A stretch of DNA of 64,000 bases from Sinorhizobium fredii (lineage in GTDB: Bacteria; Pseudomonadota; Alphaproteobacteria; Rhizobiales; Rhizobiaceae), in NCBI RefSeq assembly GCF_002944405.1, contig NZ_CP024307.1:330501-394500 (forward strand), given 5' to 3'. Positions 17,239-26,020 of the stretch are shown piece by piece; the stretch's first letter is position 1; each line of letters begins with the position of its first letter. Both the position numbers and the translations under genes were made by a program. The notes below the pieces were generated by a model. That model did no database searches, was not told where the DNA came from, and saw nothing but the letters and a program-made list of their open reading frames with translations.

Positions 17239-18822
17239 ATGGCCGAAAGCATTGCCGAGGCGGTTTCCCGCCGCCGCACATTTGCGATCATTTCGCACCC
17301 GGACGCCGGTAAGACGACCCTCACCGAAAAGCTGCTGCTCTTCGGCGGCGCGATCCAGCTCGCCGGCGAGGTGAAGGCCAAGAAGGACCGCATCCAGACC
17401 CGTTCCGACTGGATGAAGATCGAGCGCGAGCGCGGCATCTCGGTCGTCACCTCGGTGATGACCTTCGAATACGACGACACGGTCTTCAACCTGCTCGACA
17501 CGCCCGGTCACGAGGACTTTGCCGACGATACCTATCGCACGCTGACGGCGGTCGACGCGGCCGTCATGGTGATCGACGCCGCCAAGGGCATCGAGCCGCG
17601 CACGCTCAAGCTCTTCGAGGTGTGCCGCCTGCGCGACATTCCGATCATTACCTTCGTCAACAAGATGGACCGCGAGAGCCGCGACCCCTTCGAGATCCTC
17701 GACGAGGTCGAGCAAAAGCTGGCACTCGACTGTGCGCCGGTCACTTGGCCGATCGGCCGTTCGAAAACCTTCTGCGGCACGTATCATCTTGCCACCAACG
17801 AGGTGCGCGGCGCCGACACGCAGGAGCGGCTGACCAAGGTCAACGATCCGGAAATGGCCTCGCATCGCCTGCCGGAGAACGAGCGCGACGCCTTCATCGA
17901 GGAGACGATGCTGGCGATCGAGGCCTGCAAGCCCTTCGACCGCAAAGCCTTCCTCGAGGGCCATCTGACGCCGGTCTTCTTCGGCTCGGCGCTCCGCAAT
18001 TTCGGCGTTCGCGACCTGATCAATGCGCTCAGCGACTTCGCGCCGCCGCCGCGCGCCCAGGTCGCCGACATCCGCACCGTCGAGGCGACCGACGACCGGA
18101 TGACCGCCTTCGTCTTCAAAATCCAGGCGAACATGGACCCGAACCACCGCGATCGCATCGCCTTCGTCCGTGTCTGCTCGGGCAAGCTCGAGCGCGGCAT
18201 GAAGGCGCGCCTGTCGCGCACCGGCAAGCAGATGGGGCTTACCGCCCCGCAGTTCTTCTTTGCCTCGCAGCGCCAGCTCGCCGATACGGCCTTTGCCGGC
18301 GACGTGGTGGGCATCCCGAACCACGGCACGCTTCGGATCGGCGATACGCTGACGGAAGGCGAGCCGCTCGTTTTCCAAGGCGTGCCGAACTTCGCGCCGG
18401 AAATCCTCCGCCGCGTGCGGCTCGAGGACGCGATGAAGGCGAAGAAGCTGAAGGAGGCGCTGCAGCAGATGGCGGAGGAGGGCGTCGTGCAGCTCTTCTC
18501 CCCCGATGACGGTGCGCCTGCCATCGTCGGCGTTGTCGGCGCGCTGCAGCTCGACGTGCTGAAGGAGCGCCTGCAGGCGGAATACGGCCTGCCCGTCTCC
18601 TTCGAAATGTCGCGTTTCTCCGTCTGCCGCTGGGTCTCCGCCGACAATCCCGCCGAACTCGAAAAGTTTATCGCGGCGCGGCGCGGCGACATCGCCCGCG
18701 ACCTCGATGGCGACCCGGTGTTCATGGCCCAGGACGGCTTCTCGCTGCGCTACGAGTCGGAACGCTACCCGGCGATCAAAATGGTGGCGATCAAGGAATA
18801 TCACGTCGCCAAGGCGGCGTGA
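17239..18822 (+). CDS. prfC: Peptide chain release factor 3
   Basis: A 527-residue translational GTPase that removes RF1/RF2 from the ribosome after peptide release. G1 is SHPDAGKTTLTE, G3 is DTPGHEDF and G4 is NKMDRE; RF3-type domains II and III follow. The length equals the family norm. ATG 17239 (MAESIAEAVSRRRTF) matches family starts. It is divergent from dut. Confidence 0.97.
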   Translation: MAESIAEAVSRRRTFAIISHPDAGKTTLTEKLLLFGGAIQLAGEVKAKKDRIQTRSDWMKIERERGISVVTSVMTFEYDDTVFNLLDTPGHEDFADDTYRTLTAVDAAVMVIDAAKGIEPRTLKLFEVCRLRDIPIITFVNKMDRESRDPFEILDEVEQKLALDCAPVTWPIGRSKTFCGTYHLATNEVRGADTQERLTKVNDPEMASHRLPENERDAFIEETMLAIEACKPFDRKAFLEGHLTPVFFGSALRNFGVRDLINALSDFAPPPRAQVADIRTVEATDDRMTAFVFKIQANMDPNHRDRIAFVRVCSGKLERGMKARLSRTGKQMGLTAPQFFFASQRQLADTAFAGDVVGIPNHGTLRIGDTLTEGEPLVFQGVPNFAPEILRRVRLEDAMKAKKLKEALQQMAEEGVVQLFSPDDGAPAIVGVVGALQLDVLKERLQAEYGLPVSFEMSRFSVCRWVSADNPAELEKFIAARRGDIARDLDGDPVFMAQDGFSLRYESERYPAIKMVAIKEYHVAKAA

Positions 18823-18993
18823 TCGACCCCCACGAGAATGACATTCGCAGCGCGAGAATCAGTTGGGCGCAGCAAGTGATGGAACGCCTCCATCAAGCAT
18901 GGATTTGATCCTCGCTGTCGCGGTTGGAACGCGCCTTAGCCGTTCAAAGCTTTTTGGCAGCAGTGAGGCGATGACCAAGCGAATGGTGGCCGT

Positions 18994-19686
18994 TCAGCAA
19001 TCAAGACGCGGCGCCGTCCGGCCCAATATCGCGCATCGAGGCTCGACGGACCAGACGGCGCGGATGGCGGCGCCGAGTTCGTCGGTCAGCCGTTTCACGT
19101 CGGCCGCCGCGCCGGCATGCAGCGCCTCGGCGACGACCAGCACGCGCTTTGTCTCGTCGCGCACGGCCGAATAACCGCTCTGGCGGTTGGTCCAGCGTCG
19201 CGCATGGGCACGTTTCTCGGCGTCGGTGAAGATGACCTCCCGCGGCTCAGGATGTTCGATGTCGCCGGCAAATGTCATGTAGATCTCGTCGCCGTCAGCG
19301 TGCCGCACCTCGAGATGGGCCGCCACCTTGTCGAGATCGAAGACTGCGATCGGAATGGCAAAGGCGAGCGAAGCCGCATTGCAAAGATCGATCAGCGGAT
19401 GGATTTTGGGTAGTGTTCCCTCCTTCCTGAACCGCCTGAGCAGCGCCTCGGAGGCTGAGCGATATTGCGTCGGCTTCATCCCCATGCGCGAAAAGGCGCG
19501 GCGCCAGGCCTGTATTTCGGGAAGATCACCCTCTGCGGCTTCTGCAAGTCGGGCTTTCGCGACGGCCTCGAACTCAGTGGCATGGGCTGCGACGGGCACG
19601 TCCCGATGGATGCCCTCGACATGGAGGACGCCCGCCGCAAGTTCGGGGAACTCTGTCCAGATATCGGTCGAGTGACGGAAATGCAT
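18994..19686 (-). CDS. B3/4 domain-containing protein (tRNA-synthetase editing-like)
   Basis: A 230-residue stand-alone B3/B4 domain, the fold used for editing in the phenylalanyl-tRNA synthetase beta subunit. The segments RSASEALLRRFRKEG and PKIHPLIDLCNAASLAFAIPI are typical of the family. A trans-editing role against mischarged tRNA is possible but not shown. I used ATG 19686, with AGGAG 7 nt upstream; TTG 19704 is in frame but lacks a site. It follows the EamA gene at 19701 with only 14 nt between, so the pair is an operon. Confidence 0.85.
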   Translation of the reverse strand: MHFRHSTDIWTEFPELAAGVLHVEGIHRDVPVAAHATEFEAVAKARLAEAAEGDLPEIQAWRRAFSRMGMKPTQYRSASEALLRRFRKEGTLPKIHPLIDLCNAASLAFAIPIAVFDLDKVAAHLEVRHADGDEIYMTFAGDIEHPEPREVIFTDAEKRAHARRWTNRQSGYSAVRDETKRVLVVAEALHAGAAADVKRLTDELGAAIRAVWSVEPRCAILGRTAPRLDC

Positions 19687-19700
19687 GAGACTGCTCCTGT

Positions 19701-20624
19701 TCAATGAGGTTCGGGTCGTATCCGTAGGCTGCCCGGAGTCGTCGGTCTGGAACGGCCGAGGCAGAGCACCGCGGCAAGGACGCAGCCGATGCCGAGCAGT
19801 TGATGACGAGTCAGCGGCTCGCCGAGCACCGCAAAGGCGAAAAGCACGGCGGAAACGGGCGCAAGCGCTGTGAAGACCGACGCTTCGGTACCGCTCACCT
19901 TGGCCAGCCCCGCATACCAGAGCAGGAAGCCGCCGACGGTCGGCACCAGTGCATAATACGCGACGGCGGCAATGGCGGCCGTGGTTGTCGATCCGGCCCA
20001 GGGAACCTCCGCAAGCGCAATCGGCGCGGCGATCACGCCGCCGAGGCCGGCCATCAGACTGGATAGGGTCAGCGGTGGGATTGCGCGCTTCAAACGCTTG
20101 TTGAGGAGGATGAACAGCCCTTCGCAGATGACGGCGCAGAAGATCAGAACGCTACCGGTGAGCGAATGCATGCCGCCGGTCTCCGATCGAAAAACGATCG
20201 TCAGCACGCCTGCGGCGGCAAGAGCGATCGCGAGAAGCGTCGAAGGATGCGGTCTTTCACCAAGAATGACGATGGCGATCGCCGCCGAGACGACGGGAAG
20301 CGTACCGATGATCACGCCGGCATCTGCCGCGGGGGTGAGCTTCAAGCCGGAAATGAGCAGGGTCGTATAGCCGACGCTGCCGGCGCCGGCCTGCAGAAAA
20401 AGGATGAGCCAGTCGCCCCTTGGGAGCCGCGGCCACGGCGTTCGGGTTCGCCGCATCAGCAGCAGCAAGAGCGGGAAGGCGATGGCGAAACGCAGCGCAG
20501 TTGCGGTGAAAGGCGGCAGGCCGGCCGCGATGATCTTGCTCGCAGCAACCGTGCTCCCCACCAGAACCATCGCGAGAGAAAGATAGAAGTATCCCTGAGC
20601 TTGCTTCGACATGCTGCCCGCCAT
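19701..20624 (-). CDS. EamA family (DMT) transporter
   Basis: A 307-residue inner-membrane protein with ten TM helices in two EamA halves (GSTVAASKIIAAGLPPFTATALRF near the start, GLAKVSGTEASVFTALAPVSAVLFA in the second half). It is a putative metabolite exporter of unknown substrate. It is upstream of the B3/4-domain gene in an operon, which suggests a link to handling of an amino acid or analogue. ATG 20624 or the Met at codon 5 may start translation. Confidence 0.87.
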   Translation of the reverse strand: MAGSMSKQAQGYFYLSLAMVLVGSTVAASKIIAAGLPPFTATALRFAIAFPLLLLLMRRTRTPWPRLPRGDWLILFLQAGAGSVGYTTLLISGLKLTPAADAGVIIGTLPVVSAAIAIVILGERPHPSTLLAIALAAAGVLTIVFRSETGGMHSLTGSVLIFCAVICEGLFILLNKRLKRAIPPLTLSSLMAGLGGVIAAPIALAEVPWAGSTTTAAIAAVAYYALVPTVGGFLLWYAGLAKVSGTEASVFTALAPVSAVLFAFAVLGEPLTRHQLLGIGCVLAAVLCLGRSRPTTPGSLRIRPEPH

Positions 20625-20689
20625 CCGTGATTGCTGACGGCAGAAAATCGGATCGGGGGGCGGCGGTCTTGAACGGAATTGCAGGTCCT

Positions 20690-20790
20690 AAAGCGCGTCG
20701 CATTCAACCATATTCATGCCACGCGCTTTGGGTGTTTGTTTTTGTGCATGTCGATGTCACAAAACCGCTGCGCACTTTTGGGCGACATGC
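20690..20790. repeat. Dispersed hairpin element, copy 2, entering the araC-type gene
   Basis: It has two hairpins: AAAGCGCGT (20690-20698) / ACGCGCTTT (20721-20729), and GCATGTC (20746-20752) / GACATGC (20784-20790). The core CAAAACCGCTGCGCACTTTTG matches copy 1 at 16614-16672 with one base change. The last 25 or so codons of the AraC-type gene lie inside it. Confidence 0.75.
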
Positions 20791-21595
20791 CGACAGCCCG
20801 CGCATAGGCGCCTGGCGAAAACCCATATTTGCGGACGAATAGCCGCGTCATATGGCTCTGGTCGGCAAAACCGCCGGCAATCGCCGCCTCCGCAAGCGGC
20901 GTGCTCTCGCCGATCAGCCGACGGACGATATCGATGCGCCGTTGCATGAGATAGGCATGCGGCGTCAGGCCGGTCGCCTTGGCAAAGCCGCGCACGACCT
21001 GGAAGCGGCTCAAGCCGCTTTCGCGGGCGAGGTCCGCCAAGGTGAGCGGCGTCAGCGGATCGTCGTCGATCAGACTGATCGCCGCTGCGATCGAAGCGGG
21101 CACTTTTTGCCCGGTGGCGGATCTGGGGACAAGATGCATCGCCTCGGCAAGCAACGTCACCGCCAGTTCTTCCCAGCGAAGCGTCGCCTCGGCGCCGACT
21201 GCGGTCGCTGCAGCCGCGAAGAGGGCGCGAAAGCGGGCCGCGAGGACAACGTTGCGGATGACCGGAACGGCGAACTCGCAGGTCCGCATTCGTCCTTCGC
21301 TGATGTCGCTGACGACAGCCTCGATCAGCGACGGCGCGAGATAGAGCATCCGCCAGGAGCGACCGGCGTCGCCGACCGGCGCGCCGTCGTGGACCTCGCC
21401 CGGATTGACGGTGATCACGTCGCCGGCTTCCGCCTCGACGGTGCCGCGCCCACTCAGCGAACTCTGCGCGCCTTGGTGAATGAGGCCGATGCCGAATTGC
21501 TCATGGGTGTGGCGCGCGAAGCGATGGCGTGTCGCGGCTTCGACCACGTCGACCCCGTCAATGCGGCGCGGCATCACCCTGAATTGGCCTTTCAT
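20714..21595 (-). CDS. AraC family transcriptional regulator with repeat-derived C-terminus
   Basis: A 293-residue regulator. A cupin-like sensor (HTHEQFGIGLIHQG, VNPGEVHDGAP) covers about 20-130 and two C-terminal HTHs cover 180-275, with TLADLARESGLSRFQVVRGF and DQSHMTRLFVRKYGFSPGAYARA. The usual family end is reached at about residue 269. The last residues (GMSPKSAQRFCDIDMHKNKH and a few more) are encoded by the dispersed repeat at 20714-20790. ATG 21595 starts MKGQFRVMPRRI. It is divergent from the XRE gene. Its target could be the EamA-B3/4 operon downstream on the same strand, which is only proximity. Confidence 0.88.
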   Translation of the reverse strand: MKGQFRVMPRRIDGVDVVEAATRHRFARHTHEQFGIGLIHQGAQSSLSGRGTVEAEAGDVITVNPGEVHDGAPVGDAGRSWRMLYLAPSLIEAVVSDISEGRMRTCEFAVPVIRNVVLAARFRALFAAAATAVGAEATLRWEELAVTLLAEAMHLVPRSATGQKVPASIAAAISLIDDDPLTPLTLADLARESGLSRFQVVRGFAKATGLTPHAYLMQRRIDIVRRLIGESTPLAEAAIAGGFADQSHMTRLFVRKYGFSPGAYARAVGMSPKSAQRFCDIDMHKNKHPKRVA

Positions 21596-21700
21596 CACGA
21601 TCCGATCGCCGTCTGTGTTCTTCGTTGGGCCCGATGCTGGTATAGCCTTTCCGTTGTCCTGCGGCAAAGCGGCACGCGGTTCGGCTTCGAGGAGGTGGCA

Positions 21701-22225
21701 ATGCTTTACACAGGACGCGCGTTGAAGCGCTTGCGCCTCATGCGCGGCATCAAGCAGAGCCACGTGGCGGAGCTCCTGGGCGTCACGCAGGCGACGGTAT
21801 CGCGCTGGGAGACCGGCGTCCTGATGCCCGCCGAGGATCAGCGAGCCGCTCTCGAACGCCTCTTCGCACCTCAGGCATCCGCCGCCGATGCGGCCATCAG
21901 GCGGCTCGTCGAAACCTCGACAGCGCGCGTCCATCTGATTTGCGACCACTCGCATCGGCTGCTGGCGGCGTCGCCGGCCCGGCGGAAGGAATGGCGACGA
22001 GATATGCTCGGAACGCCGATGTTCCGTTATGCGTCGGAGGGCATTCAGCAGGCTGAGGCGACGCTTCAAGACCTTGGCTGGTATCACGGCCAGACGTCGT
22101 CGCTTGTCGTCGCGACGGGGCCGAACGGCCGCGACGACGTGCCGATCCTCGCGGGCAGCGTGCTGTGGGAACGCATTCCACTTTCGGACGGAGCGATCGG
22201 CCGCCTGGTGACGACGCTGACGTGA
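21701..22225 (+). CDS. XRE family helix-turn-helix regulator with a sensor-like C-terminal domain
   Basis: A 174-residue protein. An N-terminal Cro/C1-type HTH (residues 4-58: LKRLRLMRGIKQSHVAELLG, VTQATVSRWETG) is joined to about 110 residues that look PAS-like (VHLICDHSHRLLAASPAR, MFRYASEGI), a layout seen in small rhizobial regulators. ATG 21701 has a strong GGAGGTG site. The frame is open upstream, but that part lies over the araC-type gene. The role is unknown; it is followed after 75 bp by the epimerase. Confidence 0.82.
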   Translation: MLYTGRALKRLRLMRGIKQSHVAELLGVTQATVSRWETGVLMPAEDQRAALERLFAPQASAADAAIRRLVETSTARVHLICDHSHRLLAASPARRKEWRRDMLGTPMFRYASEGIQQAEATLQDLGWYHGQTSSLVVATGPNGRDDVPILAGSVLWERIPLSDGAIGRLVTTLT

Positions 22226-22300
22226 TCGCGGGGGTATAATTTATGCCTTGTCGCTCCTCGCCGGCCGCGTTTAGCCTTCCAGGAAACGAGGAGCGAACGG

Positions 22301-23284
22301 ATGACAATTCTAGTGACGGGAAGCGCTGGCCATCTCGGCGAGGCGCTGATGCGAGTATTGCGCCGGGCGGGGCGCCCGGTGCGCGGTGTCGACATCAAGC
22401 CCTCGGAATTCGGCGACCATCTCGGCTCGATCGCCGATCCCGCCTTCGTCCGGCACGCCGTCAAGGGCGTGCGAGCCGTCATCCATGCGGCGACACTGCA
22501 CAAACCGCATGTGGCGACGCACGGCTATTCGGAATTCGTCGATACCAATATCACCGGGACGCTCAACCTGCTCGAGGCCGCAGCCGATGCGGGCGTCGGC
22601 GCCTTCGTCTTTACCAGCACCACCAGCGCTTTCGGTTCCGCGCTGACGCCGGCGCCTGGCGCGCCGGCCGCCTGGATCACCGAGGATGTCACGCCGATTC
22701 CACGCAATATCTACGGCACAAGCAAGCTTGCGGCGGAAGGACTCTGCGAACTCTTCGCCCGGCGGCACCGGCTGCCCACCCTCATTCTGCGCACCTCCCG
22801 ATTTTTTCCCGAGGCCGACGACGATGCGGAAATCCGGGGCCGCTATGAAACGGAGAATGCTCAGGCGAACGAACTCCTCTACCGCCGGGCCGATATCGAA
22901 GACGTGGTGAGCGCGCATCTGGCGGCGCTGGAGCGGGCAGAGGAGATTGGCTTCGGGCGCTATATCGTCTCGGCGCCGACGCCCTTTTCGCCTAACGACC
23001 TGGCCGAGCTCAGGACGAACGCCGCGCGCGTCGTCCTGCGCCGATTCCCGGAATGCGAAGCGTTCTATGCAGAGCGGGGCTGGAAGCTCTTTCCGTCGAT
23101 CGACCGGGTTTATGTGAGTGCCCGGGCAATCTCGTCTCTCGGCTGGCGGCCCAAATATGATTTCCGGCACGCGCTTTCTTGCCTTCGCCGGGATGAGGAT
23201 TTCCGAAGTCCCTTGGCGCGTGAGATCGGCTCGAAGGGCTACCATGATACGGTGTTCGCCGAGGGGCCCTATCCGGTGGCGTAG
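22301..23284 (+). CDS. NAD-dependent epimerase/dehydratase family protein
   Basis: A 327-residue extended short-chain dehydrogenase. The Rossmann motif is TGSAGHLGE (residues 6-14), the catalytic Ser is in FTSTTSAF and the YxxxK motif is YGTSK (about 145). These enzymes act on nucleotide sugars or related substrates; the substrate is unknown. Start ATG 22301 follows GAGGAGCG. No sugar-pathway gene is adjacent. A 24-bp inverted repeat follows the gene. Confidence 0.85.
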   Translation: MTILVTGSAGHLGEALMRVLRRAGRPVRGVDIKPSEFGDHLGSIADPAFVRHAVKGVRAVIHAATLHKPHVATHGYSEFVDTNITGTLNLLEAAADAGVGAFVFTSTTSAFGSALTPAPGAPAAWITEDVTPIPRNIYGTSKLAAEGLCELFARRHRLPTLILRTSRFFPEADDDAEIRGRYETENAQANELLYRRADIEDVVSAHLAALERAEEIGFGRYIVSAPTPFSPNDLAELRTNAARVVLRRFPECEAFYAERGWKLFPSIDRVYVSARAISSLGWRPKYDFRHALSCLRRDEDFRSPLAREIGSKGYHDTVFAEGPYPVA

Positions 23285-23337
23285 TGGTACGCGGAGATTG
23301 CGCGGGGTCGGATCTGCGGAGTACCCCTGGGTCGCAC

Positions 23338-23406
23338 CCCCCTCTGCCCTGCCGGGCATCTACCCCTCCACCCTTGTGAGGGAGATGCCCGGCAGGGCAG
23401 AGGGGG
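23338..23406. repeat. Large perfect inverted repeat between convergent genes
   Basis: A 24-bp arm at 23338-23361 (core CTCTGCCCTGCCGGGCATCT) and its exact complement at 23383-23406 enclose a 21-bp loop. The loop contains a weaker CCCTCCACCCTTGTGAGGG hairpin. It lies between the convergent epimerase and GFA genes and could terminate both transcripts. It looks like a member of a rhizobial palindromic element family distinct from the REP type. Confidence 0.85.
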
Positions 23407-23421
23407 TATCAACACCCTCTC

Positions 23422-23826
23422 TTATTCCCGCGGCCGCCCCGGCAGCGCGCTTATGTCGCCGACCCAAGGCAGGGCGGAGGAGCACCAGATCTGCGAACGC
23501 GGCGTGAGTTCGGCCCGCTGGTTGATCGTGCCGACACGGATGCCGATCTCCTCCGCGTCCTCATCCGTGCCCGTGGTATAGACCGGCGAGCCGCATTGCG
23601 GGCAGAAGAATTGCAGCCTTTTGCGCCCGTTCTCGGCGATCTTGACGTAGAGCTTCGGTTCGCCGCCGGTGAGCCGGAAGGAGGCGCGCGGCGCGCTCGC
23701 GGTCACGCGATAGGCGGAACCGGTGAGTTTCTGGCAATCGGTGCAGTGACAGATCGAGACGTCCTCGGGATCGATTTCCGCCTCATAGGTGACGAAGCCG
23801 CAATGGCACTGGCCGTCGATGTGCAT
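23422..23826 (-). CDS. GFA family (CENP-V/GFA domain) zinc protein
   Basis: A 134-residue protein of the glutathione-dependent formaldehyde-activating enzyme family. Zinc-site cysteines are visible in GQCHCGFV (Cys 7 and 9), ICHCTDCQKLTG (three Cys near 26-31) and FCPQCGSPVY (two Cys near 75). The founding member binds glutathione and formaldehyde, but most members have no proven activity. The start MHIDGQCHCG is standard. It is downstream of the iol genes on the same strand with an 80-bp gap to iolB. Confidence 0.9.
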   Translation of the reverse strand: MHIDGQCHCGFVTYEAEIDPEDVSICHCTDCQKLTGSAYRVTASAPRASFRLTGGEPKLYVKIAENGRKRLQFFCPQCGSPVYTTGTDEDAEEIGIRVGTINQRAELTPRSQIWCSSALPWVGDISALPGRPRE

Positions 23827-23906
23827 GGGAGGGCTCCTCGTCGCTTTGCCTCAGCAAGATACGATAGGGCGCCCGCCCGTTTCGTCGAGTGTATTGCCGC
23901 CCCGGC

Positions 23907-24707
23907 TCAGATGCCGGTGAACAGCCACTCGTGTTCCTTGGCATTGTGGAACTTCCAGATCCGCTTCGGCCCGGCCATGACGTTGAGATAATACGAGTCG
24001 TAGCCGTGAATGGCGGCGACCGGATGGTAGCCCTTCGGGACGAGCGCCACGTCGCCGTCTTCCACCGCCATGGTCTCGTCGAGCGATCGGTCGTCCGTGT
24101 AAACGCGCTGCATGGCAAAGCCCTGCGGCGGGTTGAGGCGGTGGTAATAGGTTTCCTCGAGATAGCTTTCGGCCGGCAGGTTGTCCTGGTCGTGCTTGTG
24201 CGGCGGGTAGGAGGAGGTGTGGCCGCCCGGCGTGATCACCTCGACGACCAGCAGCGACTGAGCCGAGCCGTCGTCCTCCGGCATGATATTGGTGACGTAG
24301 CGGGTATTGGTGCCCTTGCCGCGCGTCATCTGCGGATGCGTGCCGGGGTGGATCACCTTCGCCTCGAAGCCTTCGCCACCGGGTGCGGAGCAGACGGCGA
24401 GCTCGAGGTCGGTCGTGGCTTCGGCCTGCCATGCGCTGCCCTTCGGCACATAGACGGCATATGGCTGACCCTCGAAGGGCGTCATGCGCTCGCCGAGTTC
24501 GCCGAAATCCTCGCCGTCGACGGAGATCTTCGCCCTGCCGCTGACGAGCACCAGGCAGAATTCCTTCTCGCCCGCTTCGCCGCCGGTCTTTTCCCCTGGC
24601 TTCAGCCGGTTAAGCGCGAAACCGACATAGGTCCAGCCGGCGCTCTCCGGCGTGATGTCCTGGACCAGACCGGTTTGCGCCTTCGGTTTGACGAGCAGTT
24701 TGGACAT
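23907..24707 (-). CDS. iolB: 5-deoxy-glucuronate isomerase
   Basis: A 266-residue bicupin enzyme. It converts 5-deoxy-D-glucuronate to 2-deoxy-5-keto-D-gluconate in myo-inositol breakdown. Metal ligands are in TSSYPPHKHD and the family marker is ESYLEETYYHR. It is the last gene of iolC-iolD-iolE-iolB. A REP element lies between it and iolE, so its transcription may be set partly by the hairpins there. Start MSKLLVKPKAQT. Confidence 0.96.
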   Translation of the reverse strand: MSKLLVKPKAQTGLVQDITPESAGWTYVGFALNRLKPGEKTGGEAGEKEFCLVLVSGRAKISVDGEDFGELGERMTPFEGQPYAVYVPKGSAWQAEATTDLELAVCSAPGGEGFEAKVIHPGTHPQMTRGKGTNTRYVTNIMPEDDGSAQSLLVVEVITPGGHTSSYPPHKHDQDNLPAESYLEETYYHRLNPPQGFAMQRVYTDDRSLDETMAVEDGDVALVPKGYHPVAAIHGYDSYYLNVMAGPKRIWKFHNAKEHEWLFTGI

Positions 24708-24754
24708 GTGACGGTCTCCTGATTTTCTTCCTTGTAGCCGCGTCTGGGCCCGCC

Positions 24755-24880
24755 CCTTTCCTCGGGTTTAACCCGAAGACTAACCCTCTCCCTGCAGGGG
24801 GAGAGGGGACTTTAAGCGGCGCTGCATATCCCTTCTCCCCGCGAGCGGGGAGAAGGTGGCGGCAGCCGGATGAGGGGGCG
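24755..24880. repeat. REP-like element between iolE and iolB
   Basis: It has three palindromic parts: CTCGGGTTTAACCCGAAG, CCCTCTCCCTGCAGGGGGAGAGG, and CCTTCTCCCCGCGAGCGGGGAGAAGG. The last is followed by the tail GTGGCGGCAGCCGGATGAGG. The same modules recur at 25857-25990 in a different order and orientation. Confidence 0.85.
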
Positions 24881-24898
24881 CTGCCAACGAATAAGAGC

Positions 24899-25798
24899 TT
24901 ACTTGTCCAGCCCCGCTTCCTTCGCAAACGCCTTCAACGATTTCAGGCCCAAGGACTGGTATTCGAACGGATTGCGCACCGCCGAATCCTGCTCGGCCTC
25001 GATCACCAGCCAGCCATCATAGCCGTGTTCGGCGGCGATTTTCAGCACCGGCAGGAAGTCGACACCGCCTTCGGCATCGCCGGGTACCGTGAAGACGCCG
25101 CGGCGCACGCCTTCGAGGAATGAGAGTCCTTCGCCTTCAACCACTTTGCGGACCGCCGGACGGACGTTCTTGCAATGAATGTGACGGACGCGGTCCATGT
25201 ATTTCTTCGCCACTTCCACCGGATCGGAGCCGCCGAACCAGGCGTGCCCGGTGTCGAGCAGCAGCTTCGTCGCCGGCCCTGTGTTTTCCATCAACAGGTC
25301 GATCTCCTCGCCGCTCTGGACGATCGTGCCCATGTGGTGGTGATAGACGAGGTCGATACCCTGGTCGGCGCAATACTCAGCGATCACCTCGAGATCCGCG
25401 CCGAACTTCTTCCACTGATCGGCCGGCAGCACCGGCTTGTCCCTGACGAGCGACTTGGAATCGTCGCCATGGATGGCGTTCGAGGTCTCGCAGACGATCG
25501 CCACCTTGCAGCCATTGTGCTTCAAAAGATCGAGATGCGGCTGGATGGCCTTTTTCTCGGCCTCGACGTCATGGGTCAAGAGATTGGTCGAGTGCCAGCC
25601 GGAGACGAAGACGAGGTCGTAGGAGCCGAGCTTCTGCTTCAGCGCCTCCGGATCGGACGGCATCTTGTGGCCCTTCTCGATGCCGTCGAAGCCGATCTTC
25701 TGGCAATCGGAGAGGCAGTCCTCGAGCGTCAGATGCGCGCCGATCGAATGGTCGTCGTCGTTGCTCCAGGCGATCGGGTTGGTTCCGTAGCGGATCAT
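24899..25798 (-). CDS. iolE: Myo-inosose-2 dehydratase
   Basis: A 299-residue TIM-barrel enzyme of the xylose-isomerase-like superfamily. It dehydrates 2-keto-myo-inositol to 3D-(3,5/4)-trihydroxycyclohexane-1,2-dione. Family segments are [10 protein letters not shown] at the start, [22 protein letters not shown] with metal-binding His, and [14 protein letters not shown] 25798 ([11 protein letters not shown]) is standard. It lies between iolD and iolB, with REP elements on both sides. Confidence 0.96.
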   Translation of the reverse strand: MIRYGTNPIAWSNDDDHSIGAHLTLEDCLSDCQKIGFDGIEKGHKMPSDPEALKQKLGSYDLVFVSGWHSTNLLTHDVEAEKKAIQPHLDLLKHNGCKVAIVCETSNAIHGDDSKSLVRDKPVLPADQWKKFGADLEVIAEYCADQGIDLVYHHHMGTIVQSGEEIDLLMENTGPATKLLLDTGHAWFGGSDPVEVAKKYMDRVRHIHCKNVRPAVRKVVEGEGLSFLEGVRRGVFTVPGDAEGGVDFLPVLKIAAEHGYDGWLVIEAEQDSAVRNPFEYQSLGLKSLKAFAKEAGLDK

Positions 25799-25856
25799 GG
25801 TCTCACTTTCTGGTTTGTCTGCTCGAAGCGGTTGCTTCGTTATCTTTTGGCGCAAT

Positions 25857-25990
25857 GCCCCTCAACCGGCTGCCGCCACCTTCTCCCCGTAAGGACGAGG
25901 AGAAGGGATATGCCGCGACCTCCGAAGTCCCCTCTCCCCGCTTGAGGGAGAGGGCTAGTCCTCGGGTTAAACCCGAGGAGAGGGGCCCCT
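25857..25990. repeat. REP-like element between iolD and iolE
   Basis: It contains CCTTCTCCCCGTAAGGACGAGGAGAAGG (one arm imperfect), CCCTCTCCCCGCTTGAGGGAGAGGG and the palindrome CCTCGGGTTAAACCCGAGG. It fills most of the 222-bp iolD-iolE gap. Confidence 0.85.
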
Positions 25991-26020
25991 GAATGTACTG
26001 GAACCCGTGGTTTATTGAGA

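Noticed and set aside
17221..18804. 527-codon minus-strand frame over prfC
   Set aside because: It is the full-length complement of prfC in a shadow frame, with no domain signatures.
20852..21700. Upstream extension of the XRE gene
   Set aside because: The open frame runs antisense through the AraC-type gene; the GGAGGTG site and HTH place the real start at 21701.
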